A DNA stretch of 64,000 nucleotides from Crocinitomicaceae bacterium. GTDB lineage: Bacteria > Bacteroidota > Bacteroidia > Flavobacteriales_D > Crocinitomicaceae. The stretch lies in the NCBI GenBank assembly GCA_021325675.1, contig JAJTCM010000003.1, positions 372,001 to 436,000 of the forward strand, written 5' to 3'. The notes under the pieces are model-generated. The model saw nothing but the letters and a program-made list of their open reading frames with translations. It was not told the DNA's origin and did not search any database. The translations under genes and the position numbers were made by a program. This document shows positions 8,930 to 17,919 of the stretch, in pieces; the stretch's first letter is position 1; each line of letters begins with the position of its first letter.

Positions 8930-10730
8930 CGCTTTAACATTTTTGTTCGCCTTTTTTCTAGCCCTGGGGTTAACTGCACAAACATACACTATCACCACGC
9001 AGGGATCGGTATCCACCTGTAGCGGGACTTTCTTCGACAGCGGCGGGGCAGGAGGAAATTACGGCAATGATGAAAATTACAATATGACTTTTTGCTCCAA
9101 TTCCACCAACTGCCTGCGGCTTACGTTTACGGCCCTGGATTTAGGCGCAACCAACGCCGACAAGATCCGGATCTACGATGGACCAACTACGGCTTATGCC
9201 CTTATTGAAAACATCAACGGAAATAATGAACCGGCTTTGCCTTATACGATCACTTCCACTTCCGGGTGCCTGACAGTACGTTTTACTTCCGATAACGCCG
9301 GTGTTGCCGCCGGGTGGGCTGCAACTGTTTCCTGCGTGGCCTGTCCTGCAACCCCGTCTTATGACAACCCGAACGGTTTTATTTATACATGCAGCGCCCT
9401 TTTTTATGACAATAACGGACCTGCAACGACTTACGGAAATAACCAGAACCGGACCACTAAAATCTGTTCAAGCGGCACCGATTGTGTCCGGGCAACGTTC
9501 AGCTCTTTTCAAACCGAAGCCGGGATTGACATTTTAACTGTTTATGACGGGCCGAACGCCTCATCTCCCGTTCTCGGAACATATTCCGGGAACTCATCTC
9601 CGGGTGTTGTTACATCAACTACGGGCTGCCTTACTTTTAATTTCCAATCGGACGCGTCTATCCGGCGGGACGGCTGGCAGGCGGCGATCAGTTGTGTCCC
9701 CTGCGGCACACCTCCGGCGCCTTCCCCTCAGAATTGCCTGGGGGCAACGCTCGTCTGCAGTGACCAGGCTTTCCAGGGAAACAGTGACGGCAGCGGAAGC
9801 ATAAATGACCTTTCGGGATCCAATGACGGGTGCCTGGCCGGTGAAAATCAGTCGTCCTGGTATTACTTCAGGGCTGCAACCGCCGGAACAATACAGCTCA
9901 ACATCTCCCCCCAAAACGGATCAGATGATTACGACTTTGCGATCTGGGGACCTATGGCTGCACTCACCTGTCCCCCTGCGGCCGGGCCTTTGCGTTGTTC
10001 TTATGCGGCAGGCGGAGGAAATACAGGCTTGCAGGCCGGCGCAGCTGACCTCACCGAAGGCGCGGGAGGAAACCGCTTTGTAAGCCCTCTCAACGTAGCG
10101 GCCAATGACGTATACCTGCTTGTAGTTGACAACTTTTCCGAATCAACCCAGCCATTTACGCTCGACTGGACGCTCACCGGGGGATGTACGCTCGGCTGTA
10201 CGGTTTTGCCTACCGAGCTGCTTGATTTTTCCATTGAAAATGACGGCGGGACTATTTCTTTCATCACAGCTTCCGAGCGGGATGTTGACTTCTTTACTAT
10301 CGAGAATTCCCGGGACGGGATTTCCTGGCAGGAACTAGGCAAAGTCAAGTCGGAAGGAAACTCTACAGAAATCCGCCATTATAGTTTACAGGAAGAAAAG
10401 CCATTTTACGGCACTTCCTACTACCGTTTGTCTGAAACCGATATCCACGGCAAAAAAGATCACCTGAAAACCATCAGCAGGGAATTTTTCGGAGAGCAGT
10501 ACCTTTTGTACCCTGTTCCGGCTGATAAAATCCTCTGCCTGGAAGGTAAAGACCTGGCGTCAACACAATTTACCCTGCACAGCAGCATCGGTGAAATCCT
10601 GGATTTAAGCTACAGCATCGCAGGCCACAAAGCCGTATTCGATATCGAAAAGCTCAAAAACGGCGTGTATTTCCTGACGATTGATAATCAAGGCGTAAGA
10701 ACCACGGAACGCATCGTAATCAATCATTGA
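8919..10730 (+). CDS. CUB-domain secreted protein with T9SS type A sorting domain
   Basis: The 603-residue product has a signal peptide (1-20). Two CUB-like beta-sandwich modules follow at about 24-140 and 146-262, each with the DxLxVYDGP / DKIRIYDGP strand and paired Cys. A Cys-containing module at about 268-425 contains a WYYFRA strand and a DYDFAIWG stretch. A T9SS C-terminal region starts LLDFSIENDGG and its sorting domain ends in GVYFLTI. It should be secreted by the type IX system to the cell surface; CUB modules usually bind proteins or carbohydrates. The ATG overlaps the stop of the preceding small gene by 11 bases. A terminator follows immediately. Confidence 0.9.
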   Translation: MKTNALTFLFAFFLALGLTAQTYTITTQGSVSTCSGTFFDSGGAGGNYGNDENYNMTFCSNSTNCLRLTFTALDLGATNADKIRIYDGPTTAYALIENINGNNEPALPYTITSTSGCLTVRFTSDNAGVAAGWAATVSCVACPATPSYDNPNGFIYTCSALFYDNNGPATTYGNNQNRTTKICSSGTDCVRATFSSFQTEAGIDILTVYDGPNASSPVLGTYSGNSSPGVVTSTTGCLTFNFQSDASIRRDGWQAAISCVPCGTPPAPSPQNCLGATLVCSDQAFQGNSDGSGSINDLSGSNDGCLAGENQSSWYYFRAATAGTIQLNISPQNGSDDYDFAIWGPMAALTCPPAAGPLRCSYAAGGGNTGLQAGAADLTEGAGGNRFVSPLNVAANDVYLLVVDNFSESTQPFTLDWTLTGGCTLGCTVLPTELLDFSIENDGGTISFITASERDVDFFTIENSRDGISWQELGKVKSEGNSTEIRHYSLQEEKPFYGTSYYRLSETDIHGKKDHLKTISREFFGEQYLLYPVPADKILCLEGKDLASTQFTLHSSIGEILDLSYSIAGHKAVFDIEKLKNGVYFLTIDNQGVRTTERIVINH

Positions 10731-10736
10731 TCCATA

Positions 10737-10772
10737 AAAAAAGCGTCCCTGTCAGCAGACAGAAACGCTTTT
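10737..10772. terminator. Bidirectional terminator between convergent genes
   Basis: AAAAGCGT at 10739-10746 pairs with ACGCTTTT at 10765-10772, and an inner CTGTC/GACAG stem lies around AGCA. A-rich and T-rich flanks suit termination from both the CUB gene (+) and the lipoprotein gene (-). Confidence 0.85.
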
Positions 10773-10792
10773 ACAAAACTTATATTTTTTTC

Positions 10793-11650
10793 TTACCCGT
10801 TAACCGTGTAAGTAATGCCATTGATGGTAACTGTAAACGTTGCATCACAGGTTCCGTCGCCGTAATCAATTGTACGGAGCGGCTTTCCTGTTGGTGTAAA
10901 TTCCAGTACCCCCGACATGATATACGGACAGCCGACTTTTACGTGCAGCGCGCTTGTTACATTTGCCGTATAGCCGTTTCCTCCCGTTGAAGAAGCTTCA
11001 GCCGTACCGGTAATGTCGTATTCATCATCGAAGAAGTTCAATACTGTTCCGGAACCTGCAGTCCACGTGCGCACACGGTTTGACGTATATGTAAACACTT
11101 CACCTCCGCTCATGGTTACCGTACCGTTTACCGAGATATTGAAGAAAGGCTTTCCATTGCTGTTGGTGCCCATGTTGGTTACCGTTTTTGTGCCTTCGAT
11201 CTTGTTGTCGTTCACATAATAATCAACCGGCGTATGCGTGATCACTGTTCCTGAATCACGGTACTGGCCGGTAAATGTCGTTACGATCATCCCGCGGCGC
11301 TGCTTGCCGTCGTTGCAGTCACAATTGGAAGTTCCCCAGTCGATCGTAATGCTTTTCGTCACACCGGTCGTATCCAGCGTCACCACTACGTTACAATCTG
11401 TTTTTGCGGCAAAGGAAGCATCGTGCTTTTCAGCATAAACAACCGTTATCTGCGGGCTTTTGTAATACACCAGGCTCCCTTTGATGGCCTGATCGGTCAT
11501 GTTTGTCATTTCATCAAATGCATTTTCAATGATTGCATTGCTTTTAGGCGCCGAGCTGTTGTCGTAATCTTCCTTCTCCTTCTTTTTACAGGCATCGAGC
11601 GAAGACATCAGCGCTGCAGCCACGAGGGATAATACCAGGTACTTTTTCAT
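10793..11650 (-). CDS. Secreted lipoprotein, unknown function
   Basis: The 285-residue product has a lipoprotein signal (MKKYLVLSLVAAALMSSLDAC) with Cys at residue 21 and a following KKKEKED stretch. The mature domain is a beta-strand-rich, Thr/Gly/Asn-rich fold with several Cys (a CDCNDGKQRRG segment, and VGCPY), typical of Bacteroidota outer-membrane lipoproteins of unknown role. A TAAATTTG promoter element lies 38 bases upstream. No binding or catalytic motif is visible. Confidence 0.8.
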   Translation of the reverse strand: MKKYLVLSLVAAALMSSLDACKKKEKEDYDNSSAPKSNAIIENAFDEMTNMTDQAIKGSLVYYKSPQITVVYAEKHDASFAAKTDCNVVVTLDTTGVTKSITIDWGTSNCDCNDGKQRRGMIVTTFTGQYRDSGTVITHTPVDYYVNDNKIEGTKTVTNMGTNSNGKPFFNISVNGTVTMSGGEVFTYTSNRVRTWTAGSGTVLNFFDDEYDITGTAEASSTGGNGYTANVTSALHVKVGCPYIMSGVLEFTPTGKPLRTIDYGDGTCDATFTVTINGITYTVNG

Positions 11651-11688
11651 AATCTTACAGTTTTTTATTGATTTAGAGTCTATTCAGA

Positions 11689-11696
11689 CAAATTTA
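11689..11696 (-). promoter_or_regulatory. -7 element TAAATTTG of lipoprotein gene
   Basis: Minus-strand TAAATTTG fits TAnnTTTG and lies 38 bases before the lipoprotein start at 11650. Confidence 0.6.
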
Positions 11697-11806
11697 TAAA
11701 AAAAAGGTTTAAAAATCATGCCGGGATTTCATAAAAAAATTCGTCCTCCAAAAACGGACTTATCCGTACCTGCCATTTCCCAGCACTCCCTTCCGTAATA
11801 CCAGGA

Positions 11807-11840
11807 ATAAAAAAAGGCTGTCCTTATTCAGAACAGCCTT
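11807..11840 (-). terminator. Intrinsic terminator of the small lipoprotein gene
   Basis: Read on the minus strand, AAGGCTGT pairs with ACAGCCTT around TCTGAATAAGG and is followed by a run of seven T. Confidence 0.85.
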
Positions 11841-11860
11841 CACAAAATATGATTGTTTAT

Positions 11861-12235
11861 TTATTTTCGCTCGAGAATCCAAAGATCGTTGTCAGAATCG
11901 CTGAACTCCAGGTCATCCTTTTCGTACTTGGTTACATTGAGTACTTCCGTTTCGCCATCAAGGGTCAACGTGATTTTCTGGTCTTGTACAGAATACGAAA
12001 ACGCTGATACTTCAGTTCCAAATTCATTTGTCCAGGAAAGGGAACCATCACCTGTTTTACGTTTCTCTTTATCAAATGACATAATGATAATATCCGGATC
12101 AACCGAAAAGCCGCCGATAGAGATTACGCGCCAATCGCCGTCAATTCTCCTGTTTATTTTTGCATCTTTGGAGCAAGACACCATTACCACGGCAACTAAG
12201 GCCAGCATAAGAAATAATCCTTTTTTCATTTTCAT
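11861..12235 (-). CDS. Small lipocalin-like lipoprotein
   Basis: The 124-residue product starts MKMKKGLFLMLALVAVVMVSC, a lipoprotein signal with Cys at 21. The remainder (a DGDWRV strand, then SWTNEFGTEVSAFSYSV, ILERK) resembles small lipocalin-like beta-barrel lipoproteins common in Bacteroidota. An in-frame start at 12256 exists but overlaps the -7 element (12254-12261), so 12235 or the next ATG at 12229 is the real start. No specific ligand can be named. Confidence 0.75.
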   Translation of the reverse strand: MKMKKGLFLMLALVAVVMVSCSKDAKINRRIDGDWRVISIGGFSVDPDIIIMSFDKEKRKTGDGSLSWTNEFGTEVSAFSYSVQDQKITLTLDGETEVLNVTKYEKDDLEFSDSDNDLWILERK

Positions 12236-12253
12236 CAGTTTATCTGTTTTGAG

Positions 12254-12261
12254 CAAAAGTA
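12254..12261 (-). promoter_or_regulatory. -7 element TACTTTTG
   Basis: Minus-strand TACTTTTG matches TAnnTTTG. It places the transcript start near 12248 and rules out the longer reading frame start at 12256. Confidence 0.65.
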
Positions 12262-12520
12262 TCTTATTTTCACCTGAACGATTTATACTTTATTACCCCT
12301 TCTTTTACATAATTCTCACTTTATTTTCCGGAAGAGTAAAGTTATGTAACAGTTATGCGGGCTGCAGGAGGTATTTCGTACTGGTGCTTATGGGCTTAAT
12401 AACTCATTTTTCAGGGCAAAAAGTAAAGCTTCCGGCTAAAGAAACGCCGGAATTATGACACAATTAAACTTTCTCGTCTAATTTTTGGCTAAAAATACCC
12501 GATAAATGCCTTTTTTCCAG

Positions 12521-12528
12521 TAATTTTG
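12521..12528 (+). promoter_or_regulatory. -7 element TAATTTTG, 5 bases before the TTG start
   Basis: TAATTTTG fits TAnnTTTG and ends only 5 bases before the start codon of the exonuclease/GIY-YIG gene, so the mRNA would have almost no leader. Confidence 0.55.
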
Positions 12529-12533
12529 AAGTA

Positions 12534-13904
12534 TTGCATTATGTTGTTGTAGATATTGAAACTACTGGGGGAAGCCCAAAGTCGAGTAAGATCACGGAAA
12601 TTGCCATGTACAAAACAGATGGCCACACGATCCTAGATGAATATGTTACCCTGCTGGACCCGGAATGTCCTATTCCCGAGTTTATCGTCCGTCTCACCGG
12701 TATTTCAGATAAGATGGTAGAAAATGCGCCCAAATTTTTTCAGGTTGCCAAAAACATCATTGAATTCTGTAAAGACTGCATTTTTGTGGCCCACAACGTC
12801 AGCTTCGATTATAACGTGATCCGCCATGAATTCAGGAGCCTGGGATTTGACTTCCGTTTGCCGCACCTGTGCACCGTACGCGCTTCGAAGTATATTCTTC
12901 CCGGTCACGCTTCCTACAGCCTGGGCAAGCTCGCCCGTTCGCTGGATATCGAGATCAACGGCCGGCACCGTGCAGGAGGCGATGCGCTGGCAACAACGCT
13001 GATTTTCAATATGCTGTTCCAGAAAAGCGAAAAAAACCTCGAAAAGTTCATCAACCAGGAAATCAACCCAAAAACCCTGCACCCGAACCTCGATTTGGAT
13101 TTCGTTGACAATATCCCTAACAAAACCGGGGTGTATAAATTTTACAATGATGCCAACAGCCTGATCTATATCGGCAAAAGCAAGCACATCAAAAAACGCA
13201 TCGACCAGCACCTGAAAAACAATTCCACCAAAAAAGGGATTGAGATGCAGCAGGAAATATACCGCATTGAATTTGAGCTGACCGGCTCCGAGCTGATCGC
13301 CCTCCTGCTGGAATCACAGCTGATCAAGCAGCATAAACCGATTTACAACCGCATGCTCCGGAAATCATTGTTCCCTTTCGGCTTGTTTTATTACGAAAAT
13401 GAATCGGGTTATATCCAGTTTTACATCGAGCGGACAAGCAAAAGAACGGAAATGCCGCTTACCAGCTTTACAACCAAAGCCGAGGCCGTAAACTACCTTG
13501 AAACGCAATGCAAGCTATTTACCCTTTGCCAGAAATACTGCAACCTCTATCAAAGTAAAACTTCCTGTTTTGATTACCAGGTAAAACAATGCTTTGGCGC
13601 CTGCGTTGAAAAAGAAACACCTGAGCTTTATAACCAGCGTGTTTCCCTCCTGATGGAAAAGCTGCAATTCGAGCACACCAATTTTTACATCCTTGAAAAC
13701 GGCCCGCAGCGCAGTGAAAAAGTGGCTGTCCTCGTAGAAAACGGAAGCTTCAAAGGCTATGGAAAAATCCCGTATTATGCTTTGAGCAAAAGCAAAAGCT
13801 CCTGGTCGCGCTTCATCGATGTTTACCCGGAAGACAAGGATTCAAGAACGATTATCCGGAATTACCTCCGTATGAGACCGGACGCGAATATCATCGTATT
13901 TTAA
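12534..13904 (+). CDS. DnaQ-like 3'-5' exonuclease fused to a UvrC-like GIY-YIG nuclease
   Basis: This 456-residue fusion has an N-terminal DEDDh exonuclease: DIE at 7-9, the HNVSFDYNV segment near 90-98, and HRAGGDA near 143-149 carrying the catalytic His and Asp. From about residue 198 a GIY-YIG domain follows (GVYKF, IYIGKS, KKRIDQH with the Arg, LLLESQLIKQHKP with the Glu). A four-Cys stretch then follows (LCQKYC, SCFDYQVKQCFGAC), spaced C-x7-C-x3-C as in UvrC. Known relatives are annotated as DNA polymerase III epsilon-like/UvrC fusions and are thought to act in repair. The start must be the TTG at 12534: no ATG lies in frame between the upstream stop and the DIETTGG motif. Confidence 0.88.
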   Translation: MHYVVVDIETTGGSPKSSKITEIAMYKTDGHTILDEYVTLLDPECPIPEFIVRLTGISDKMVENAPKFFQVAKNIIEFCKDCIFVAHNVSFDYNVIRHEFRSLGFDFRLPHLCTVRASKYILPGHASYSLGKLARSLDIEINGRHRAGGDALATTLIFNMLFQKSEKNLEKFINQEINPKTLHPNLDLDFVDNIPNKTGVYKFYNDANSLIYIGKSKHIKKRIDQHLKNNSTKKGIEMQQEIYRIEFELTGSELIALLLESQLIKQHKPIYNRMLRKSLFPFGLFYYENESGYIQFYIERTSKRTEMPLTSFTTKAEAVNYLETQCKLFTLCQKYCNLYQSKTSCFDYQVKQCFGACVEKETPELYNQRVSLLMEKLQFEHTNFYILENGPQRSEKVAVLVENGSFKGYGKIPYYALSKSKSSWSRFIDVYPEDKDSRTIIRNYLRMRPDANIIVF

Positions 13905-13975
13905 TGTGCTGATGTGCTAATTAGTACACAATCAGGATGAACACATTTATCCATATTAACACATTAGCACATTAA
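13901..13975. repeat. TAATGTGCTAA-family inverted repeat
   Basis: The arm at 13901-13921 and the arm at 13955-13975 are complementary over 21 bases with two mismatches, and each is itself a doubled TAATGTGC/ATGTGTTAA word. The left arm contains the stop codon of the upstream gene. Related copies lie at 15406-15425, 18117-18141 and 27786-27869. It could fold as a long hairpin and end transcription, although no T-tract follows. Confidence 0.7.
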
Positions 13976-14010
13976 CAAAATAATTCCGTTCTTTGCAGCG
14001 TTATAGGCTT

Positions 14011-15402
14011 ATGAAAAAAACGGTCCTCTCTTCTTGCTTCACTATCCTTTGTTTTGCGATCCTGTTTATAGCGGGCGGATGCAAAAAAGATGCGATCGCT
14101 TCGAAAGGCCATCTTAATTTCTCCGTTGATACGCTGATTTTTGACACCGTTTTTACCACGATTGGCTCCACGACACAGCAATTCAAAATTTACAACCCGG
14201 ACAAGCGCACCATTACCATTGATGAAATTGAGCTCGTGGGCGGCAGCTCCTCTCCTTTCCGGATCAATGTGGACGGTGTCAACGGTGACTCGCACAGCAA
14301 TATTGAAATTGAAGGCGAAGACAGTCTTTTCGTTTTCGTGGAAGTTACGCTTTCCGTCAACGGCCAGAGCCTCCCGATGATTGTCGAAGATTCGATCCGT
14401 TTCCGCACCAATGGCCAGGACCAATATGTGAACCTCGCTGTTTGGGGACAGGACGCTTATTTTCATTACCACGACACTAACGAAGGCACCTGGGCCAGCG
14501 ACAAGCCCCATGTGATTTATGATTACACCCTTGTCGATTCTGCCAAAAGCCTGACAATACCGGCCGGGACACAGGTTCATTTGCATAAGAACAGCATTTT
14601 ATACGTCTACAAAGGCTCGCTGCATGTTGAAGGAGAAAAGGACAACGAAGCCGTCTTCCAGGGTGACCGACTGGAAAGCTTTTACGATGATGTGGCGGGC
14701 CAGTGGTACGGAATTTATTTCCACGAAGCTTTGCCTTCTGATATCAATTATGCCATTATCAAAAACGGTACTGCCGGCGTCCACACTTATTCAGCCAACG
14801 TAAATAATCCCGGCTACACCGTTGAAATCACCAATACCCAAATCCTGAACAATGCCAGTTACGGCGTTTTCCTCTATTCCGGCTCCAAAATCAAAATGGA
14901 AAACTCCCTGCTTGCGAAAAACGGCCGTAACGCCTTCTTTGTGCTCGTTGGCGGAAGCTTCAACATCAATCATTGCGATTTGCTGGGTTACGGACAATCC
15001 GACGAGCAAAATATCGCTTTTGCCGTGAAGAACTATTTCACGCAGGACGGCACCAAGACAGTAGGGCATATCGAAGAGGGCAAAATTTACAACTCCGTGA
15101 TTTACGGCAGCCAGGAGGATGAATTTGCGCTCGACACCACCAACCTTGACGGTGTCATTACCCTTAATTTTGATTTCCGCAACTGCCTGGTCCGGAAAAG
15201 CGCACCGTCAACGCACAGCATGTTCCAAAACATCACCTGGAACGAAGACCCGGAATTTATAAACATCGAAGAATACGATTTTCATTTTGCGGCCACTTCT
15301 CCCCTCAATGGCGGCGCCAGCGCAGGGATCAGCCTTCCTTTCGACCTCGAAGGGCATACACGCTCCGGATCAACCCCGGATATCGGGTGTTATGAGAATT
15401 GA
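14011..15402 (+). CDS. Secreted beta-helix lipoprotein
   Basis: The 463-residue product has a lipoprotein signal ending IAGGC (Cys near residue 24) followed by KKD. The first part, to about 150, looks like a beta-sandwich (FDTVFTTIGS with QQFKIYNP). The remainder has right-handed parallel beta-helix features: repeated short strands with Asn/Gly turns, such as ITNTQILNNASYGVFLYSGS, and an end TPDIGCYEN common in this family. The ATG at 14011 is preferred over the TTG at 13993 because it begins the signal peptide. Such proteins sit on the outer membrane; the substrate is unknown. Confidence 0.8.
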   Translation: MKKTVLSSCFTILCFAILFIAGGCKKDAIASKGHLNFSVDTLIFDTVFTTIGSTTQQFKIYNPDKRTITIDEIELVGGSSSPFRINVDGVNGDSHSNIEIEGEDSLFVFVEVTLSVNGQSLPMIVEDSIRFRTNGQDQYVNLAVWGQDAYFHYHDTNEGTWASDKPHVIYDYTLVDSAKSLTIPAGTQVHLHKNSILYVYKGSLHVEGEKDNEAVFQGDRLESFYDDVAGQWYGIYFHEALPSDINYAIIKNGTAGVHTYSANVNNPGYTVEITNTQILNNASYGVFLYSGSKIKMENSLLAKNGRNAFFVLVGGSFNINHCDLLGYGQSDEQNIAFAVKNYFTQDGTKTVGHIEEGKIYNSVIYGSQEDEFALDTTNLDGVITLNFDFRNCLVRKSAPSTHSMFQNITWNEDPEFINIEEYDFHFAATSPLNGGASAGISLPFDLEGHTRSGSTPDIGCYEN

Positions 15403-15405
15403 GAT

Positions 15406-15425
15406 TTAATGTGCTAATTCATTAC
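15406..15425. repeat. Partial TAATGTGCTAA-family repeat
   Basis: TTTAATGTGCTAATTCATTA lies between the convergent beta-helix lipoprotein and receptor genes and overlaps the receptor stop. It matches the arm seen at 13901-13921. Confidence 0.5.
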
Positions 15426-17854
15426 TCATTACTATTCCCCGCCGGGATCCCGCTTTCTTTCACCGAAGGACGTTCGTAGCGGCCGAATGAGCGGGAGATC
15501 TTGATCCAGACCGAACGGGTGTCTTGTTTGTAATACGATGTGATCAGCAAAGGATTGTAGGACGTTTGTCCGTAAGAAGCGTTGGAATTGAATACATCCT
15601 GGACCGTCAGCGCCACACGCCATTTATCGTCGCTAAACTCGCGGCTCAGCACCAGTTCAAGCTCGTGAATCGGGCGCGTGTTTTCGGAAAGCTGGAACAT
15701 GCCTTTTGCTGTAAAATTGTAATCCACGTTCAGGCGGATTTTCCACGGCAGGATGATCTGCGAATAGGTTCCGAAAGTCCACTGCGACCGGTTTCCGTTC
15801 ACGTAATCGTAGCCCGGGATAAGCGTTTTGTTATTGTTGGCGTAGAGATACATGAACGAAACCGCGTCGACATCAATTGCTTCCTGGAAAAACTTCAAGC
15901 CTTTTGTGAAGAGCCCGAAAGGCAGCGGCAGTGAAAAGAAATATGAGAAGGACTGTACGTTTTCATACGTCCGGAAAGTCTGGTTGATGACGTATGAGTT
16001 ACTGTCGGCAGTAACCTCGCCCAGGTTGATGGAATTGGAAAGCGAATAGTCAACGCTCAGCTGCATGTACTCGAAAATGGCCAGGCGGGCATTGCTGCGG
16101 TGCACAAAATTCGGTTTCAGCTGGGTATTTCCGGTGCTTTGTGTGTAAGAATCGTAATAACCGCTCACATTCGGATCGAACTGGCTGTAAGACGGCAGGT
16201 TGATTTTCCGGGAATAGCTTGCCGTGAAGACAATTTCAGGAATAATCCGGTACAGTGTATGAACGGACGGAAACAAATTAAAATAATGCCTGTTGATCAG
16301 GGAAACGTCCTCCACTTTTCCCTCCAGGCTGTAATCTTCGGCGCGCAAGCCTGCCGTTACGGAAAACTTTTTGCCAAAATTCTTTTTGAGTTCGGTATAG
16401 GCCGCCATGTTTTGTTCTTCATAGAAAAAAGGCAGGTTGAAACCGGAAGCTTCATCGTCCAGCTCAAGCTCTGTGGTATCGTTGATCCGGTATGACCCTT
16501 CACTCAACACACCGGAATAGCTCCATTTCAGGCCCAGGTTCAGTTGTGCCTTCCATTTCGGGAACGGGAGCTCAAAATCATTCCTGGCAGTCAGGTAATC
16601 GCTTTTCGTGAGGCTTTTCAGCAGGGAATATGTTGTTTCATCCTGTCGCTGTTCCACCAGTCGCACGTTGTTATAGCTATAGCGGTAATAATTCAGCCCG
16701 ATTTCCATTTTCCGGTTCAGCGTATCCAGGAACAAGCGGTATTTGACCCCGGTATTGATGGATTTCCCTCTTCCTTCACGCTCAAAAAATGTAAGAAGCG
16801 GCGTTTCCGAAGGCGCAGCTGACCCCGAATTGCCGTCCCCGTCATTCCTGAAAACCGTTGTTCCACCGTACAGCTGCAAAAAGCTTTTTTTGTTGAAGCG
16901 GTAGGTAAAAGAAGGCCGGAAATAGACATTGCGGTCGTTAGAAAATTCGCGCCGGTCGGAATTCAAAACCGCTGCGGTATCAAAATAACGGTAAAAACGC
17001 TCGCCACTGCTGCGGTTATCCCTGCCGTAGCTTGAATATCCCGTTTGCATTTGCCAGGTATATTTTTTCCCTTTTCCGCTCAGCAGCAGCGACGGGGCAT
17101 ATTTCTGGTTGCGGTTAAAGCCGGCGTTCAGGGTAATTGTCCCCGAAATCCATTTGCTCACGCGTCCCTGGCTGATGATATCGATAATTGCGCCGCTGTA
17201 ATTCGCATCGTAAGACGCGCCGGGATTGTAGATCAAATCAATTTTCTGCACGGAAGTCGCCGGCAGGCTTTTCAGTAAATTCTCAAGGTCGGTAGCCGAA
17301 AGCGGGCTGGGAATCCCGTCGAAGTACACGCCGGCCGCTTGCCCGCCCATGGCAAAGCCGCCTCCCGGATACGGAATAATGCCCGGAATTTTCAGGATGG
17401 CGTCGTACACGGAAGAAACTTCCAGGATCGCGTTGCCTTCAACCGTAACGCTTGTTTTCTCGGCGTCAACCTGGATGAACTTTTTCGGGACACCGGTAAT
17501 TGTCACCCCTTCAAGCTCCGAAGCTTTTGCTCCCAGCTGCATGGTTCCCAAATCAATTGTTCCGCCGCCTGTTTTGATCTCAAATGTTTGTTCTGCTTCA
17601 CCGGATTCCAGGCTTCTGGCCTTCAGGCGATATTTCCCGGCAGGCAAATCCAACGGAAAGCTGAGCTGGCAAAGGCTGTCCTGATGACTCCACACCAGCG
17701 AATCCTCTCCCTTAATTTCATAAACCCGGAACAATTTCAAATCCTTGTCACATCCCGAGCCGGGGTTTGATACCTTCAGGTTTAGCTGTGTTGTTTGCGC
17801 CGATACCGCATGTAAAATTAAAAGGAAAACAAAAAAAATAAAATTCCGGCGCAT
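15422..17854 (-). CDS. TonB-receptor-like outer-membrane beta-barrel protein
   Basis: The 810-residue product has a signal peptide (1-19, ending VSAQ). An N-terminal carboxypeptidase-regulatory-like beta-sandwich runs to about residue 105. A plug-like domain follows at about 110-235 (VDAEKTSVTVEGNAI, DAILKIPGI, IDLIYNPGASYDANYSGAIIDI), and then a long 22-strand-type barrel rich in Tyr, Ser and Asn. It belongs to the Bacteroidota outer-membrane beta-barrel family related to TonB-dependent receptors. The substrate cannot be read from sequence, and no SusD-like partner is adjacent, so it is not a classical glycan-utilisation pair. A TAATTTTG promoter element lies 33 bases upstream. Confidence 0.85.
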   Translation of the reverse strand: MRRNFIFFVFLLILHAVSAQTTQLNLKVSNPGSGCDKDLKLFRVYEIKGEDSLVWSHQDSLCQLSFPLDLPAGKYRLKARSLESGEAEQTFEIKTGGGTIDLGTMQLGAKASELEGVTITGVPKKFIQVDAEKTSVTVEGNAILEVSSVYDAILKIPGIIPYPGGGFAMGGQAAGVYFDGIPSPLSATDLENLLKSLPATSVQKIDLIYNPGASYDANYSGAIIDIISQGRVSKWISGTITLNAGFNRNQKYAPSLLLSGKGKKYTWQMQTGYSSYGRDNRSSGERFYRYFDTAAVLNSDRREFSNDRNVYFRPSFTYRFNKKSFLQLYGGTTVFRNDGDGNSGSAAPSETPLLTFFEREGRGKSINTGVKYRLFLDTLNRKMEIGLNYYRYSYNNVRLVEQRQDETTYSLLKSLTKSDYLTARNDFELPFPKWKAQLNLGLKWSYSGVLSEGSYRINDTTELELDDEASGFNLPFFYEEQNMAAYTELKKNFGKKFSVTAGLRAEDYSLEGKVEDVSLINRHYFNLFPSVHTLYRIIPEIVFTASYSRKINLPSYSQFDPNVSGYYDSYTQSTGNTQLKPNFVHRSNARLAIFEYMQLSVDYSLSNSINLGEVTADSNSYVINQTFRTYENVQSFSYFFSLPLPFGLFTKGLKFFQEAIDVDAVSFMYLYANNNKTLIPGYDYVNGNRSQWTFGTYSQIILPWKIRLNVDYNFTAKGMFQLSENTRPIHELELVLSREFSDDKWRVALTVQDVFNSNASYGQTSYNPLLITSYYKQDTRSVWIKISRSFGRYERPSVKESGIPAGNSNE

Positions 17855-17887
17855 TCAAGTCAGTTTGAAGTTTAAGTACTGCAATAA

Positions 17888-17895
17888 CAAAATTA
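17888..17895 (-). promoter_or_regulatory. -7 element TAATTTTG of receptor-like gene
   Basis: Minus-strand TAATTTTG fits TAnnTTTG and lies 33 bases before the ATG at 17854. Confidence 0.6.
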
Positions 17896-17919
17896 CGGCT
17901 TTTTGTTACACTTAATATT

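Noticed and set aside
11853-12458. 201-codon + strand open frame, Ser-rich
   Set aside because: It covers the small lipocalin-like lipoprotein and its terminator on the other strand; low-complexity translation and no promoter.
13972-14586. 204-codon minus-strand frame over the beta-helix lipoprotein
   Set aside because: Shadow of the + strand gene, with no signal, motif or promoter.
15422-17854. A Sus-type glycan uptake locus
   Set aside because: No SusD-like lipoprotein, glycoside hydrolase or regulator lies next to the receptor-like gene.
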